Assembly (NCBI RefSeq): GCF_910592395.1
Contig: NC_088326.1
Coordinates: forward strand, 10,733,001 to 10,797,000
From: Lineus longissimus
Lineage: Eukaryota; Nemertea; Pilidiophora; Heteronemertea; Lineidae
DNA length: 64,000 nucleotides
Reading direction: 5' to 3'
In this document: positions 13,416 through 28,400 of the stretch, piece by piece
Numbering within the stretch: position 1 is the stretch's first letter
Layout of the letters: the number at the start of each line of letters is the position of its first letter
Notes under the pieces: model-generated
Seen by the model: only the letters and a program-made list of their open reading frames with translations
The model's database searches: none
What the model was told of the DNA's origin: nothing
Translations under genes and position numbers: made by a program

Positions 13416-16400
13416 CATATAGCGCAATTCCATGACACTATAGTTCTCGCGCAAAGCGCTTTGGGATATCATATTATTACCCCGGTCTCCACAGAAATCA
13501 ATCAGGGGTTTCAAGGAGCAACCACAAGGCGCTCACTTGAACTCGACCAGTATGCATATTTCAAAGTTCATGCATATTTCAAAGGTTTTTCAAAATACAT
13601 GGCCAATTGCAAGGTTTTTTCCAAATTTGATGGCAATCTCAAAGATTTTTCAAAATACAAGGCCACTTTTCAAAGATTTTTCAAAATTTCATGGCCAATT
13701 TCAACAAAACTTCATGGCCAATTTCAAAGATTTTTCAAAATACATGGCCACATTCAAAGATTTTTCAAAATTTCATGGCAAATTTCAACAATGTTTTCAA
13801 AAATGACGGGCTCTTCATAAGTTAACTGGCCACAAAAATCCCTAATGCCCCCCCCCCCCCCCCAACCCGCATGATATTTTAAAAGATAACCGCAGTCATA
13901 TTTAATGATAGTGACCACTTCGAAATGAGTACCTCGAATAGAAATGTCCAACTTAGAAAGTGCCTGCAGGCCTGCTGGAAAGTTATACTGAAAAAATACT
14001 AACTAATCTCAGTAGCCTCAATAATATATTTTGAAGTCAACTTTTTGTCGTTCTCTGTTTTGCAAGTCGAGTAATTGGGCTGAACTGACTGAGAAGTTAA
14101 GAAGATTTGAGCTGGTTTAACGTTTAATAATAGACCCCCACAGACAAAGCAGGACCAAGTCGTGCAACCAGCCAAAACCTGCTATAATACCCCTTACACT
14201 AGGCCAAAGCACAAACAGCATTTCAACACGTCAGAAATTTTTGTAATTGGTCCCAATTCCAACATTTCATGTTGCATTATATGGTTGTTTTTTTTTAAAA
14301 TTACAGCACTTTCTGATGGTACCATCGGTAAGGTAAACCTATAAACATGACCATTCATCAGAAAGATCTTTGTGAGCACTTTCTGATGGTACCATTGATT
14401 AAACTATTGAAATGACCATTCATTGGTAACATGTCCATGAGCACTTTCTGATGATACCATTTTAAACCTATTGACATGACCATTCATTAGAAAGATCTCC
14501 ATGAGCACTTTCTGATGGTACCATTGGCAAACCTATTGACATGACCATTCATTAGAAAGATCTCCATGAGCACTTTCTCATGGTACCATTGGCAAACCTA
14601 TTGACATGACCATTCATTAGAAAGATCTCCATGAACACTTTCTGATGGTACCATTGGCAAACCTATTGACAAGACCATTCATTAGAAAGATCTCCATGAG
14701 CACTTTCTGATGGTACCATTGGCAAACCTATTGAAATGACCATTCATTAGAAAGATCTCCATGAACACTTTCTGATGATACCATTGGTAAACCTATTGAC
14801 ATGACCATTCATTGGAAACATCTCCTTGAGCACTTTCCGATGGTACTATTGGTGAAACTTTTAATTAGAAAGATCTCCATGAACACTTTCTGATGGTACC
14901 ATTGGCAAACCCATTGACATAACCATTCATTAGAAAGATCTCCATGAACAGTTTCTGATGGTACCATTGGCAAACCTATTGACATAACCATTCATTAGAA
15001 AGATCTCCATGAGCACTTTCTGATGGTACCAATGGCAAACCTATTGACATGACCATTCATTAGAAAGATCTCCATGAACACTTTCTGATGATACCATTGG
15101 TAAACCTATTGACATGACCATTCATTGGAAACATCTCCTTGAGCACTTTCCGATGGTACTATTGGTGAAACTTTTAATTAGAAAGATCTCCATGAACACT
15201 TTCTGATGGTATCATTGGCAAACCCATTGACATGACCATTCATTAGAAATATCTCCATGAGCACTTTCTGATGGTACCATCAGCAAATCTATTGACATGA
15301 CCATTCATTAGAAAGATCTCCATGAACACTTTCTGATGGTACCATTGGCAAACCTATTGACATGACCATTCATTAGAAAGATCTCCATGAACACTTTCTG
15401 ATGGTACCATTGGCAAACCTATTGACAAGACCATTCATTAGAAAGATCTTCATGAGCACTTTCTGATGGTACCATTGGCAAACCTATTGACAAGACCATT
15501 CATTAGCAAGATCTCCATGAACACTTTCTGATGATACCATTGATAAACCTATTGACATGACCATTCATTGGAAACATCTCCTTGAGCACTTTCCGATGGT
15601 ACCATTGGTGAAACTTTTAATTAGAAAGATCTCCATGAACACTTTCTGATGGTACCATTGGCAAACCCATTGACATAACCATTCATTAGAAAGATCTCCA
15701 TGAACACTTTCTGATGGTACCATTGGCAAACCTATTGACATAACCATTCATTAGAAAGATCTCCATGAGCACTTTCTGATGGTTCCATTGGCAAACCTAT
15801 TGACATAACCATTCATTAGAAAGATCTCCATGAGCACTTTCTGATGGTACCATTGGCAAACCTATTGACATGACCATTCATTAGAAAGATCTCCATGAGC
15901 ACTTTCTGATGGTACCATCAGCAAACCTATTGACATGACCATTCATTAGAAAGATCTCCATGAACACTTTCTGATGATACCATTGGTAAACCTATTGACA
16001 TGACCATTCATTGGAAACATCTCCTTGAGCACTTTCCTGGTACTATTGGTGAAACTTTTAAGACGGCCAAACTGAAGGGGGTAAAACTAACCTACCTGAT
16101 TTAAACCCAGAAGAATTTGACCTCAAACTCTGAGGTGATGCAGATCCAGAATTCCGCGACATTTTATCAAGTTTACTCTATTGTATTCCTCAGTTCATAG
16201 ACATTTGACAAAGTCTGGCATATTCTCAAGACAACCTCCAGAAAACCAAGTTCCAAGTCCTATATAAAAGTATTAATTTGAAGCACAAGTCAACTACTCA
16301 GTGCTACAATTATCGAATAAGAAAAATCTCTTTTTCGATTTCCCAAACCATATCTCATACGTCAGGACCAGGAACTATCCACCAAATGCCAACAGTTATT

Positions 16401-19400
16401 TATATTTGTTTAGATCCAGTACATTTTCAAGCTCTCAAGCAAATCACAGTCTGTCATGTATGGACATTAGGCCCTAACATCTTGCTGACTGTCAACAAAA
16501 ACATAAACTATCAGCACAAAAAGTGGGAAAATTGTCGGTATTCTCAAAGTCTTGTCTGGACATTAGGTCCAAATCTCCCACAAATGCGGTTGTCTCCGGA
16601 AGCATAAAATATCAGCACAAAAGTGAGAAAATTGTCGGTATACTCAAAGTCCAGTCTGAACATTTTGCACAAAACTCTCCCTAATTGTCTCCAGAAGCAT
16701 AAGCTATTAGCAATTGTCGGTATTCTCAAAGTCTTGTTTGGACATTAGGCCCAAATCTCCCACAAATGCGGTTGTCTCCGGAAACATAAAATATCAGCAC
16801 AAAAGTGAGAAAATTGTCGGTATACTCAAAGTCCAGTCTGAACATTTGGCCCAAAACTCTCCCTAATTGTCTCCAGAAGCATAAACTATTGGCAGGAAAG
16901 TAAGAAAATCATCAGAATAATCAAATTCCTCAGTTCCTTTTCGCTCCTTCCCATAAAACAAATCGTATAGCGTTCCGTCAACATCACAGGGTCCTGAGCT
17001 AATCCGAACAAATAGTTAGTAAACTATGTAGGCCTATACTTCCCAAAACAAACGTGCCCTGTCCCTATTATTTAGTAACCGGTAGGCCCTTATGAAAACT
17101 TTAGTAGCAAATTAGAAACGAAATCTGGCTTTCAGGAGAACGGGCCTAGCAAGTAGGTCTCGAACAGCATTAAACCTCACACTAGGCCTACCTTATTACA
17201 GTTAATTTAACACAAACCGTAGATACTGTGCAAGAATGAAAACCCCTGTCTTAGGACTATTTAAGCGGTACAATTATGGTTTGGTTATTCTGCCATACAG
17301 TAAAACCTCTCTATTAAGGACACCCATGTGACTGGCAAACACTGCACTTTAAATAGAGGTGTCCTGATTACCGAGGATAATTTGTATTGAAATGACAAAT
17401 TTGGGACCAAACTCAATTTCTTATATAGAGAGGTGTCCCGCTAACAGAGGTGTTCCTTAGGGAGGTTACACTGTACAGTAGAACCTCTCTATTAAGGATA
17501 CCCTTGGGACTGACAATACTATCCCTAATAGGGAGGTGTCCTGACTGAAGAAGTCAAAATTAATGAGACTACCTAAATGTGACCAAAACTAGTGTCCTTC
17601 ATAGAGAGAGTGTCTTTATTAGAGAGGTGTCCGCAAAGGAAGGTACACTGAATACTGATTGCACCAAAATAACTTCCACTGCACCTTTAGTTAAATGCAC
17701 TATTAAAGAGGTTTGTCAAGAAGTATTCATTCAGGCCTAAACGACAAATTGTGGTGTAAACAGTTGGATTAAAGATACCAGGCCTACATGGGCTTATGAT
17801 AGAACACAAAATGTTGTTAGGACAAATACCTCATTGTTTAGGGTTGTGCTAATCCTTCAAAATATACTTATTTTTGTTGAACATTTAGAATTATAGCCCA
17901 TAAATAGGATATTGTCGTTGTGACCAGCGATATTTATCACTGTAATGACTGACAAAAAGATCTCTCCTCTGCATGTCAAACCAACAAGATTTGGGTTTGA
18001 TATTTATTGCAGGTTGCTGCAGTGAATAAGTTTTGTCGCATGCCACTGCGATTACCTTGCTCGCAACTATGACTTTCATCTCATGTGATAATTATTGCAT
18101 GGGTCTGCGATGAAAATCTCTTGTTTCCAGGATGCAAGATTCAGTAAAGTAAATTTAAAACAGATCTGAACAGCTTAATACTTGGTGATTGTACAAAAGT
18201 TGAAATTCAAATTTAGCAAGAGGCTCAAGGGCCTGGCACAAAGCTGATCTTAGTGGAGTGTGGTCCCTCAGTTGTGCTAAAAATCATTGCACAATATGCT
18301 GTACTGGTAAACAAATTCAGATTATAAAGTGCATTGACATGCTTTTGATAATTTGCTCGCAGCATAGGAATTACCCAGACAAATTTTTGATTTGTGACAA
18401 TTAAAAAAGATAAGTTTAAGCAAAAACAAGCACCAATGAGCAGCTTATTCAGTTAAACAGGGTGAATAGGCCTTTGACTGGACAAATAGCCTTAATCCCC
18501 CTAATGAGTTGGTTAAGTTAGTGTAGACATACATTTGTAAAAGCATGGTAAAAGTTCAGAATTAAATGTCGAACCTCCCTAAAACTCTCTAAAGTGACAA
18601 CGTGAGACTGGTATTAAGAAGGATAATAACTTTGACCGTCACCCTGCACCGGGGAGTTTTTTAAGGGGGTGGGGCAGTGCTGAAAAACGGTTTTTTTGGT
18701 CACTTTTTGTCACTTTTCAACCAGAAATATAAAACACATCTAGAGGGTATAGTAACCTTATCTCCATATTGAGCTTTCTCTGAATTTTTTCCCTGGGAGG
18801 TTTAGAAAGAAGGTGTTGGGGGAGGGGGGCCAGTGGCGCTGAAAGTGTAAAGGTCCACATTATTGACGCAAACACCTGTACCAGTTGGAAAGAGACCACT
18901 AATTCAAGTCTTCGTTTTGGTGAAGAAAATAGCCACACACTACATCTACTGATGAATATGCGAGACACCGGACAAAGATGGGGAAAAGAGATTTTGATGA
19001 ATTCTTCACAAATTGGGGAGAACCCAGATTGTATTTCTGGATGAACCGACTTGGATTTGAAGGAACTAAAATTCCTGGCTCTTCACAGTCCTTTGAATGA
19101 GACTATAACGGAGGATTCTTGTATCTGGTGTCTATACCAGGGTAAGCATAAGACCCCACCAAGTGAGAAGCTTCAGAAGCTTACGTGGACTCTGCCTTTG
19201 GTCTAGGTCGCAGTAAGCAGGCCAATAAACCACAGGCACCTTAAACGCAATGGCACGAAAAATGCTCATCCAGCCTTGGAGGAGGAATACTCCCTGGAGA
19301 AAATCACCTCTAAGTGCATAGTGAAAGCTGAGGAAGAAGAAGAACTTTAGACAGAATCATGAATAAATAGGCACCTTGTATTTGTTCCACATTCCCTCCA

Positions 19401-22400
19401 CCAGGAGGCGCTGGTCGCATGGGTTGAAGCGCGAGCTCAAATGGGTCATCAGGATCTGTTAGGAGGGAAGCAAATAGGGTTAGACATCAACTTCCCTGTC
19501 TACAAATAACCTTGCTTGCTGCACGCATGCACAGACCACATTCTAGGAAGTCATCTGTGGGAATGTTTTCTACACTGACCACTGTGATTGCGCACAGAAA
19601 GTAAGGTTAGTTATGAACAGTGTTAGTGTAAGTTGGGGAGAGGATCGTTCCCTGTAAGAAACAGATGCTTTAAGGTTTAAGTTGTTATTCTAATTAATGA
19701 CTAATTATGAGGTTAAAATGAATAAATCACAAATCTGTTCACAATGATAACTTTCAATCAATGTATATTTTATTTCTGAAATGATAGTTCTATAACAATT
19801 GATTCAATAAGAGTATTTGGGATAAAACCTTGATATGCAAAAACATCAATACAAATGGGTGCATCACACAAGCACACAAAAAGTGGAACTTTGAAAATTA
19901 AGAAACACAAAATACAATATAGAAGCTTAATCAAGCAAGAATATTTTCAGAGGCCGGTATATATCGGGTACAGTGATGAAGAAAACTCACAACGACTTTG
20001 GCAAAGAAACATGCAGTGATAAAGACATCAATGCTGAAAACAGTCAGTCTCAGTGATGGACAGAAACTTGGTTAAAAACGTGGAAGTCGGGTAAAAAAAT
20101 TAAAAGTGAAATTTCAAAATGTCAACAATACAATACCATTCTTGGAGATCCTTGACATAAGGAGAGGTTTGGGCTTTACTCTTCTTGGATCTAAATTTGG
20201 ACGCAAAATATTGTCAGCATACTGGTATTAAAACATTATTAACATATAGAAATATATTTTCAACCAATCGAATAATCTTAAGAATGTGACGTAACGTTAT
20301 AAGAAATACCGCCATGATGTTCCAGCCAGGTCAGCTTATACGCAGGTGACTGCATCAGTTACGTTGAGTCGTTTTTCGCGTTGTGGGACTCCAACACGGC
20401 TGCAAAATCCCTCTTTACATGTTGACAAACAGACTTTCTTACTCTAAATCAACCAAATACAAAATATTCCGGAATCCATCTTACTTGGTTTTCTCGTCTT
20501 CTTGTTGATTGGCCGGACCGTCCCGACCGTCGACGAGATTGCCGGCTGACGTTCCAACATCCCAGGAAGCAGCGGCAACGAACGTCTCCGTCCCAAAACC
20601 TCAATATCCATCTCCGAAATGAGGCTCTCGGTCCTATTACGTGACCCATTAACAGATCTTGACCCGTTCTTCTTTTTCAAGGCACCAGGTGGCAGGACGA
20701 TTGGGTCATCAAATTTCTCCGTAAATTCCTTGGAGAACAACACGAAATCTTGGATAGTGTTATAGCTAGAACTTTTGGTGATAGTCTCAATAGGTTCAGT
20801 CTTGCTTTCATTGGGAATAACTTCTTCATGCTCCGCCTGTGGGGGATTTTCAACGCTAGACTTTGACTCCCTGGAGTAAATCTTCTTCAGTGTATCTTCA
20901 ATACTCGGAAGGCCAGAAAAATCGGGAACTTCGTAATTGAACCAGTCCGCAATGCGGCGCCTACGCTGTTCATTAGGATCATCCGGACTATGCGGCGGGC
21001 TCCCTTTCTTGATTCCCACCCCGCTGTCCTGTCCGTTGACGCGGATAACTACACTCTCCTCAAGGTCTGATTCCATGACAGAAAGCTGTGGGCTGCTCTC
21101 AATAGGTGGCAGCTTATGAAAATGTTGAATCTTCTGCAGCTTCATCGTGGTCGATTCAAGTAGTCTACTGACTCGGTCTTCATGTTCGCGAAGATCAGCC
21201 ATTCCTGTGTTGATGGACATTCGTCGCGACATGCCCCGTTTTTCACTCAAGTTCTGGCCCTTTACTTTGACAGTTCCACTGATGTAGCCTTCAGCAGAAC
21301 TAGTTTCGGAGGGCCTTCTTTCTGATATCAAAGACCCACGTCTGGACAAGCGCTCTCGTTGCGTAACCTTAAACCCACGTATCTCCCCAAAGGCACTTCG
21401 AACATCGGAATCCGGAGTCCCTCGTGTCGCCACGACTGAATTCCGTCTTGTCCTATCACCAATACTTTCCGGTGTTTTTCTCTCCCTCTTTCTACCATGG
21501 ACTAACAACATGTCAGCAGTTTTTCCCGCCTGTTTCTGCTGACCAGTGGCATCAAATTTCTTCATGCCAACGACTGAACCATCTTGGAAAACTGCCAAGT
21601 TGACAGCATGCACTCTTCCATCTTCCCTCGTGTTTGCTTCAGGGATACAAGCGCTGCTTTCAACATCTTCATCATCCGCAGGCTCAGCATCATCAATATG
21701 GTTCAGCTGTTTTATAACATCCTCATCAAGCTTTTCAAGGCTGCCAAAATACGGAAAATTATCTGTTACGCTTTCATCATCCAAGTCATTGTAATCGCAC
21801 ACCGAGTAAAACGGACGCAGATGTGCGGACTTGGAATACACTGGGGCAGAATCAACTCTCCTCTGAACCGACAGTCTCCTCCTCAACGCATCCGCAGACT
21901 CCAGATTGTTAAACATTTCTTCATTGTCCATGTCATCAATGCAATCAAGGTTGTTCGTGTAGCCGTGTTTATCTCGGAACTGCTGCATAGCTGTTTCAAG
22001 ATTATCACTCATTCTCCTCATCAAGACTTTATCCTGGATCGGTAGCTGATTGCTTGCTTCTGCGACCTTGGACAAACGCCTTTTTGCACGGTTTTTCATC
22101 TTTCTCATCAGCTTCTTTCCGGCAGCTTGTGAGCGCCTGAACGGCGGCCGTGGTGTACCTTGTTGACCAACAGTACTCACACCTGGGTCAGAACCCCCAG
22201 AGAGAGCACTTCCAGCCCGAAACTCATCATCGCTGTTTCTCTTAACCGAAACACTCCGAGTAACACGTCTTCTCTGACCTTTTCCACGCGTTATCTTACG
22301 GCCTCGCTCATCTTCCAAATCTTCAGCTGTTTCTTCTTGTTCTTGGAACAGACGAGTCATGTCTAATTCCAACCGCACGGAACTTGCACTTGACAGCCGC

Positions 22401-25400
22401 TTAAGCCCCGCGGGATGCTCTTGGAGATTCTCAACGTGGAAATTTCCAGTGGAATTTCCGAAGACGTCATCACTGCCATCGACTGTGTCTCCAACCTCAT
22501 CTTGTAATCCCATCCCCTGTTCATTTTCCTCACTGTGGCTACCTTTGCCCTTCATTGCCTCAAGAAGGCTTGGATCTGACGAGCTCAAGCAGCTCCTCTG
22601 CTTTAGAAGTTTCCGCGTAAACTTGTGTGGGTCCAAAATCGGCAACGCGCTCTTGCTTCGAACTCTTTGTGTAGGGTTCTCATTTTCCTGCGTTATCATC
22701 GCCTCGCGTTCCTCAATATAAACATCCATCCACTCGCTTCTGATTGGCTCTGAGAACGTCGAATGAACCGACGGTGTTCTGTTATTGAGGACCTCATCAA
22801 GTAGAGCGTCAAAGTCATTTTGATCGTTGACGTCGCGACTGCCGCCTTTGTTAATCTCTGGATGCTTGGAGGTTGGGAAATATTTCCGCATTGGGAAATT
22901 CTTCTTCGATGAGGGGGCACCTGGGGTTAAGTTGGAAGGGAAAGGTTAGGTGGTTAGAGATTGAAAGGTACATACCTCTGTTGTTGTGAAGTGTCATATT
23001 AGCAAGGTTAGTCCTTGGCATCCTAAAATATCACTTTTAGAAATAAGTGCTTGTCAGGGAAACTAGTAGTACCGAGAATGTAAGCTGCATGACAGCGTCA
23101 TGGCCGTGAACAACAAGACGTTTTTAGATCATACTCAAATCCATTAACAACTGCTTGAGAGTATATTTTGTCTTTTGATAAAGCCAAACCAATTGAATTT
23201 TCCTTTTGATTATTAGACAACTTTGCATCGAACAAGGTTGAAATGTTACAAACACGTGTGGCGTAGAGTCACCGTGCGGTAAAATAATAGAAATGGTGTC
23301 AACAGCAAGCAGTGGGTGATATACAAGTAGAAAGTGAGCTTTTTCTTGGTACTTTTTTGCCACTGTGTATATGGACATGAACAAGCTGTGAATGCTCACG
23401 TTCGGGAAAGGAAAGTGGGGTCGTGAATTATAGTTGCTATAAAGCTCTCCAGGCAAGGCCAATTCTGATAGTATGGTCAAAAATCAGTTGGCAATATATA
23501 CCATCAATCCTCCCCCTCCTCCTCCCCTCTCCCCTTCCCCCCTCCCCACATTATGGCTGAGAATTTAAACAATATAAATAACATGTAGGCCTACATAAGT
23601 CATGTAAGTGCATCAACAAGAAACAGATAAAAACAACACCATGCAAACATCTCTCAATAAGAACCTGTAGACTTTTTTCTGGAGCCGGCCTTCTTCAGAA
23701 TTCCTTTAATTTTCTTCGACTTTTTATATTTAACTGACTTTGACGTGGTCACTTCTGTAAACCGCTTCGAATTTATTCTAAACCGTGTAATGGTTCGATC
23801 GGGTAGAACCGTATGGCTCACGGCTGAGTCATTCGGCTTGGTATCTAGCTTTTCTAAGAAACTCTTGCTCCTTGAAACTGAAATTGTGAGAGGGGAATCA
23901 ACGCCGTCAATTAGAGGTAGTACGCTTCTGGCCTATCAACTCGTACATCCTGATAAGCACATATAGTCCGGGAGCTTAGCGACTTTTATTTCACATGCAG
24001 GCTACAAATGATTTGAAGGTGTTGTGGGAGGGAGTACGCCTACCTGACCATAGAAACCCAATTCTTAAGTTTTTCCAGTCAGTGGTGGGTGTAGGAGAGA
24101 GAGGGGTTAGAATTTATGTTAATGACTTCATCATTGGGCCACAAATGGAGCTCTGTACAGGAGAACACGCATCAATGTACACGTAAATCTTGAACGGTTG
24201 GATTTAGATCCTATCAACGGTGTAGACCTTTAAAACCTGTCAGTTGTGCTGCGGAAAGTTTGCACAACAGGGCACATTATTTTTAACTTCAATTTTACGG
24301 ATTCAAGAAGCTATAAAACCTAAACAAAAAAGGATAAATACGTTTTAATCAATTGGGCTTGCTGCCACCTAGATAAGAAAGGCAAAACTAAGACACTTTA
24401 AGAAGAACATTTAAAATCAGAATAAACATGACAAGATGAGAACAGCGAAATTGTTACTGCACAACCTTTATTTTTGCGACATCTGACATAAATGACACGA
24501 TTCACTCTGCCCTTTGGGTACCTCACTAAAATGACCTGGTACCCAAAGTTGGCAGGCCAACAGAAGAGGATAACATGTGTAATGACAGAGGAGTAAATGA
24601 ACAAAATACTAAACAAAAATTCAGAAGAATCACAGAAAAATGAATCGTTCTTACCTGGCTTTTGGGTGACCTTCGGTTCCGGTGCCTTCCTCTCAGGTTT
24701 TGTCTTTGGTTGGGGTTCCGGCCTCGGCGGAGGCTTAAAAGGCTTCAGCATAGACCTTGGTCTGAAAGAAACAAAAACAACGGCATCAATAATCTTAACT
24801 TAAATTTCTGCGACCTGTGCTTTAAATTGCATGCGACAATCATCGCGCCACGGTTTGCTATGATTTTCAAGGGCAAATGTTCACTTTAAACCTTTTTAGA
24901 ATAGAAATTTGGTACTCCACTGTGGGTCCTTATTTTTCTCATCATGACCGTACAGGTAGACCTCAAATTACATCCAATCCCTCGCCTGGCACCTCCGGTT
25001 TTGGTGTGCATATTTCGGTGCTGCCAAGTAGGTGGCCTTGATTAGACAACATAGGACAAACAGCATTCATTGGCCTCCTCATAGGCGACTCTCCAACCCC
25101 AATCGTCATGTTATCGCGGCTCCATCACAGGTCGCAGCAACTATAATTGCTTGTGTGCGTAGGGCACCTACTTCTCAATGTTACAAATAATCTCAAAAAC
25201 AACACTTACGGTGGCTCCTTTAGTTTAGGGGTATCAAGCGACTGCAACCAAAAAATAAAACAAGAGTTTTAAAATATGATTTGAGTACCAATGTCATAGA
25301 AGATGTGTCAGCAGAATCACCTTTTGATTTTCAGTTCAGAAATTAAACTGCAGCTTCACAAAAGTTTATTTTATCATAAAACCTGATGCATTGAATTAAT

Positions 25401-28400
25401 GAAGGAATGATCTTGACTTAATGCTTCTAATGAAACTTTGTTTTCAAAACATGGAATCAATAGCTACAAGGTATATGAAAAATAATTCAAAAGACTTTTC
25501 AAGACAATAAACTGTCAATCATGAAGACAGAGCATGAGGACAAATAAGCATGATGATAACATTGATGATGAAAACGAAACACCTAAGATGAAAGTCGAAG
25601 ACACAGATGACAATGTCATACTCATGGGCGAAGACATCTAACCTAAAAGAGAACATCTAAGTCTACAGGCTTTGGCACAGGTGCTATCCTAATTTAAATC
25701 AGTGTTTTCCAGTCAGTATTAAAGTATTGATGTATCCCCATCCCCACCCCCACCACCCATCTCCCATCCCCATCCCCATCTTGGGATTATTGATCAACTA
25801 AAAGGTTTTTGTGTCGGGTACAAGTAGTATGTGGGTGACTTTAGGTGAAATTGACCTTTTGACCTAGTTTTGTGTGACCTTGACACATATACACTTTGAT
25901 GTTTAACAAGGTCAGGGAAATTCTGATGCACCATGGTCAAGGTCACACATGAATTTTCATATGTTCCAAAGTCACTCAAAACTAAATCAAAAGGTCAATG
26001 TGTCCAATAGTCTCCCACATACAACTCATGCCAGCCTTGGTGACATTATTGAAAACGTGAGGATGCTGACATCCTGGCATTCCTGAGCATTCCAATCTTG
26101 CATAACTTGTCCTCCCTCAGAGTTTCTGAAATATTACGACATGGAGAACACTGATATGCTAATTAGGAAACCCTGGCCTTACCGCCAAGTTGTCTTTCTT
26201 CCGTTCCGGGGCTTCCCAGAAGTCAGTCGATGTTTTTGTTTTTTCCTTCAATTCAAATTTCTTCGGTTCCTGAAAAGATGTTTTGTTACAGCATTTAGGA
26301 CAGGTTTTTTGGAAGGGTGTTATTTGGATCTTAGGTTGCAGGGGAAAATCAAATATAACAAAGCGTGCTGTAAAAATTGTGCATTTACGCAATCTCTGCC
26401 ACTGTTGCTGAAGTAGCCGTTTGATTTTTTGATGCAGCAAGCTCAGCCAACAGTCCTGCAGGAAGTCTAGAAAAGTCTGACTTTTCCAATCAAGTTTGAG
26501 ATGTTTTAGAATAGACAGACCTCACTGTCGGTACTGTTTGTCTCATTAAACTACGCTCAGGTGAGACTAAAACCTCTGTTGCCATGTCGGTTTTGGCCTA
26601 CGCTTTAACTTCCACCTTGAAGTGTTTGGTAAGACAACCAATACCTCCAGTTCGGTATCAATTCGGCCAATCATAGCATTATTTGCATTACTGTTGGCAA
26701 AGGTCTGTGGAGCAGCCATTTTAATCTCCAACAGCAACAGGTTATGCCAGCCTCTGTGATGGAGATTGTGCATACGTAACTCTTTGGTTTACAAATTTAC
26801 CAAAACTTCACACAAATATTCAGGAATAACATGCAGGATATATTTTTTCTGGGGGCTTTCATGCAGGTTCAGGAAATGTCATTTATGGTTAACCATGTCA
26901 CATCACTGAATATATAAAATAATTAACAAAATAGGACAAAACAAAACAAACAAAAGAAAAATAAACTCAGATTGCGTTCAATACCTTGTACAATGTCTTG
27001 CTCCGATCAAAATTGAACCCAACAGCTTTTGTTGACTCTCTTTCCTTCTTCTTTAGTTCAAAAGCCTTCTGGGACGGAAGGTTGAACTTGCGATCGCTAC
27101 TAAATGGGTCCTTGGCAACCGTCGGTTTCCGATCACTACGGACTGGTGCAAAGGTCTCTGTCTTCACCATCTCGAAACTGCGGTCTTTGCTGAAGGGGTC
27201 CATTGCTACAGTTGTTTTACGAGAAGTGCGCTTGACTTTGAAGAATTTTGGTGCTGAAAAGTGGATCATGATTTTTCGGAAATGGCATTTAGTGTTCTCC
27301 ACTGCAGGTGCTGCTACCAAACTTTGACTTAATTCTCATTCTTTTCAAGTGTTTTTCCAATAAGAACATAGTTTTTTGCAACTCTTATGTTCACACATCA
27401 ATATTAATTGTGTAATCCACGAAAATGAACTCCCGCAAATATTCAGCGGTTTACAGAATATACCTACGCTTGTACAGATTCTTCCTCCGTCTTCGTTTCA
27501 AACCGTACGGATTCTCAAACTTTGTTTTCTTCTTCTCATCTTCAATGTCTGTCTCCCATTCAGACTCCGATTCGGAAACGCCCGATGACGAAGAATCATC
27601 ACGCCCAGCACGGTATCTCCCCCAAGCGTCTTTCTGACCATGCTTCTTTTTTCGACGTTGTGGTGATGCCCCATCACCAGTTTTTACCTGATCTTTAATT
27701 ATTGCTGCATCTGAGTTTTTTTTGTCGGCTCGTGCTCTCTCCTTGAGGCGCTCTTTGGCTTTTTCCATGGCGTTTACACTCGCTGGGGAAAAAGGTGAAG
27801 TGCGGTCACACAACATGCAAGGAAATTTTAGAATGATACAAACCTTGTTGACTGGATCTGTAGGACTTACATCATATGATATTTCTTATGTAATGATTTC
27901 TAATTGGAAATTTACTAGACTCTAGTATAAAGACCAGTTAACTTCTATCATTGGATCACGTGCCAGCTTACTTCCACTTTATAAATTGCATGAATACCAA
28001 ACAAATTATAACATGATTGGAAACGGAGCCATCTAGAGTTTCCACTTGTTTTATCATGACAAGCTGGATGGCCCCAAAAACATGACATGGCACTGAAACT
28101 GGGGTGCCCCAAACATGACATGGCACAGAAACTGGGGTGCCCCAAACACGACATGGCACAGAAACTGGAGTGCCCCAAACATGACATGGCACTGCAACAG
28201 ACGCATTGAATTAATCATGCAAAATTCACTTTACTTTCAATCGTCTAAGTCAACTGGCTAGGGCTAGTCTACTAATTCGTTTAAGGTTAGTTCTAATTGG
28301 TTTAACTAGGTGGGGCTACTCTCTATTTTCAACTGGCCTTAGGATTAGTTTTAGTATGTTTAGGATTTAGTACTGGATGGTGGCGCTACTCCATGTTAGA

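Larger units (their letters stand above)
13260..13815. repeat. Degenerate ~30-bp tandem repeat with interrupting SINE-like copy
   Basis: Repeated TCAAAGATTTTTCAAAAT and CATGGCCAATTTCAA words. A SINE-like insertion (13400-13545) splits the array. The 119- and 89-codon frames here are repeat products. Confidence 0.75.

Noticed and set aside
14310-16060. CRISPR-like or gene-family array of 65-bp units
   Set aside because: All parts of the unit repeat; it is a satellite. The 60-codon frames recur by higher-order duplication only.
19250-19310. Possible terminal exon (SIPPPRLDEHFSCHCV then stop) after exon 20
   Set aside because: Phase fits but the intron would be only about 70 bp, unlike all others, and there is no other support. 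It would split the large gene in two if real.
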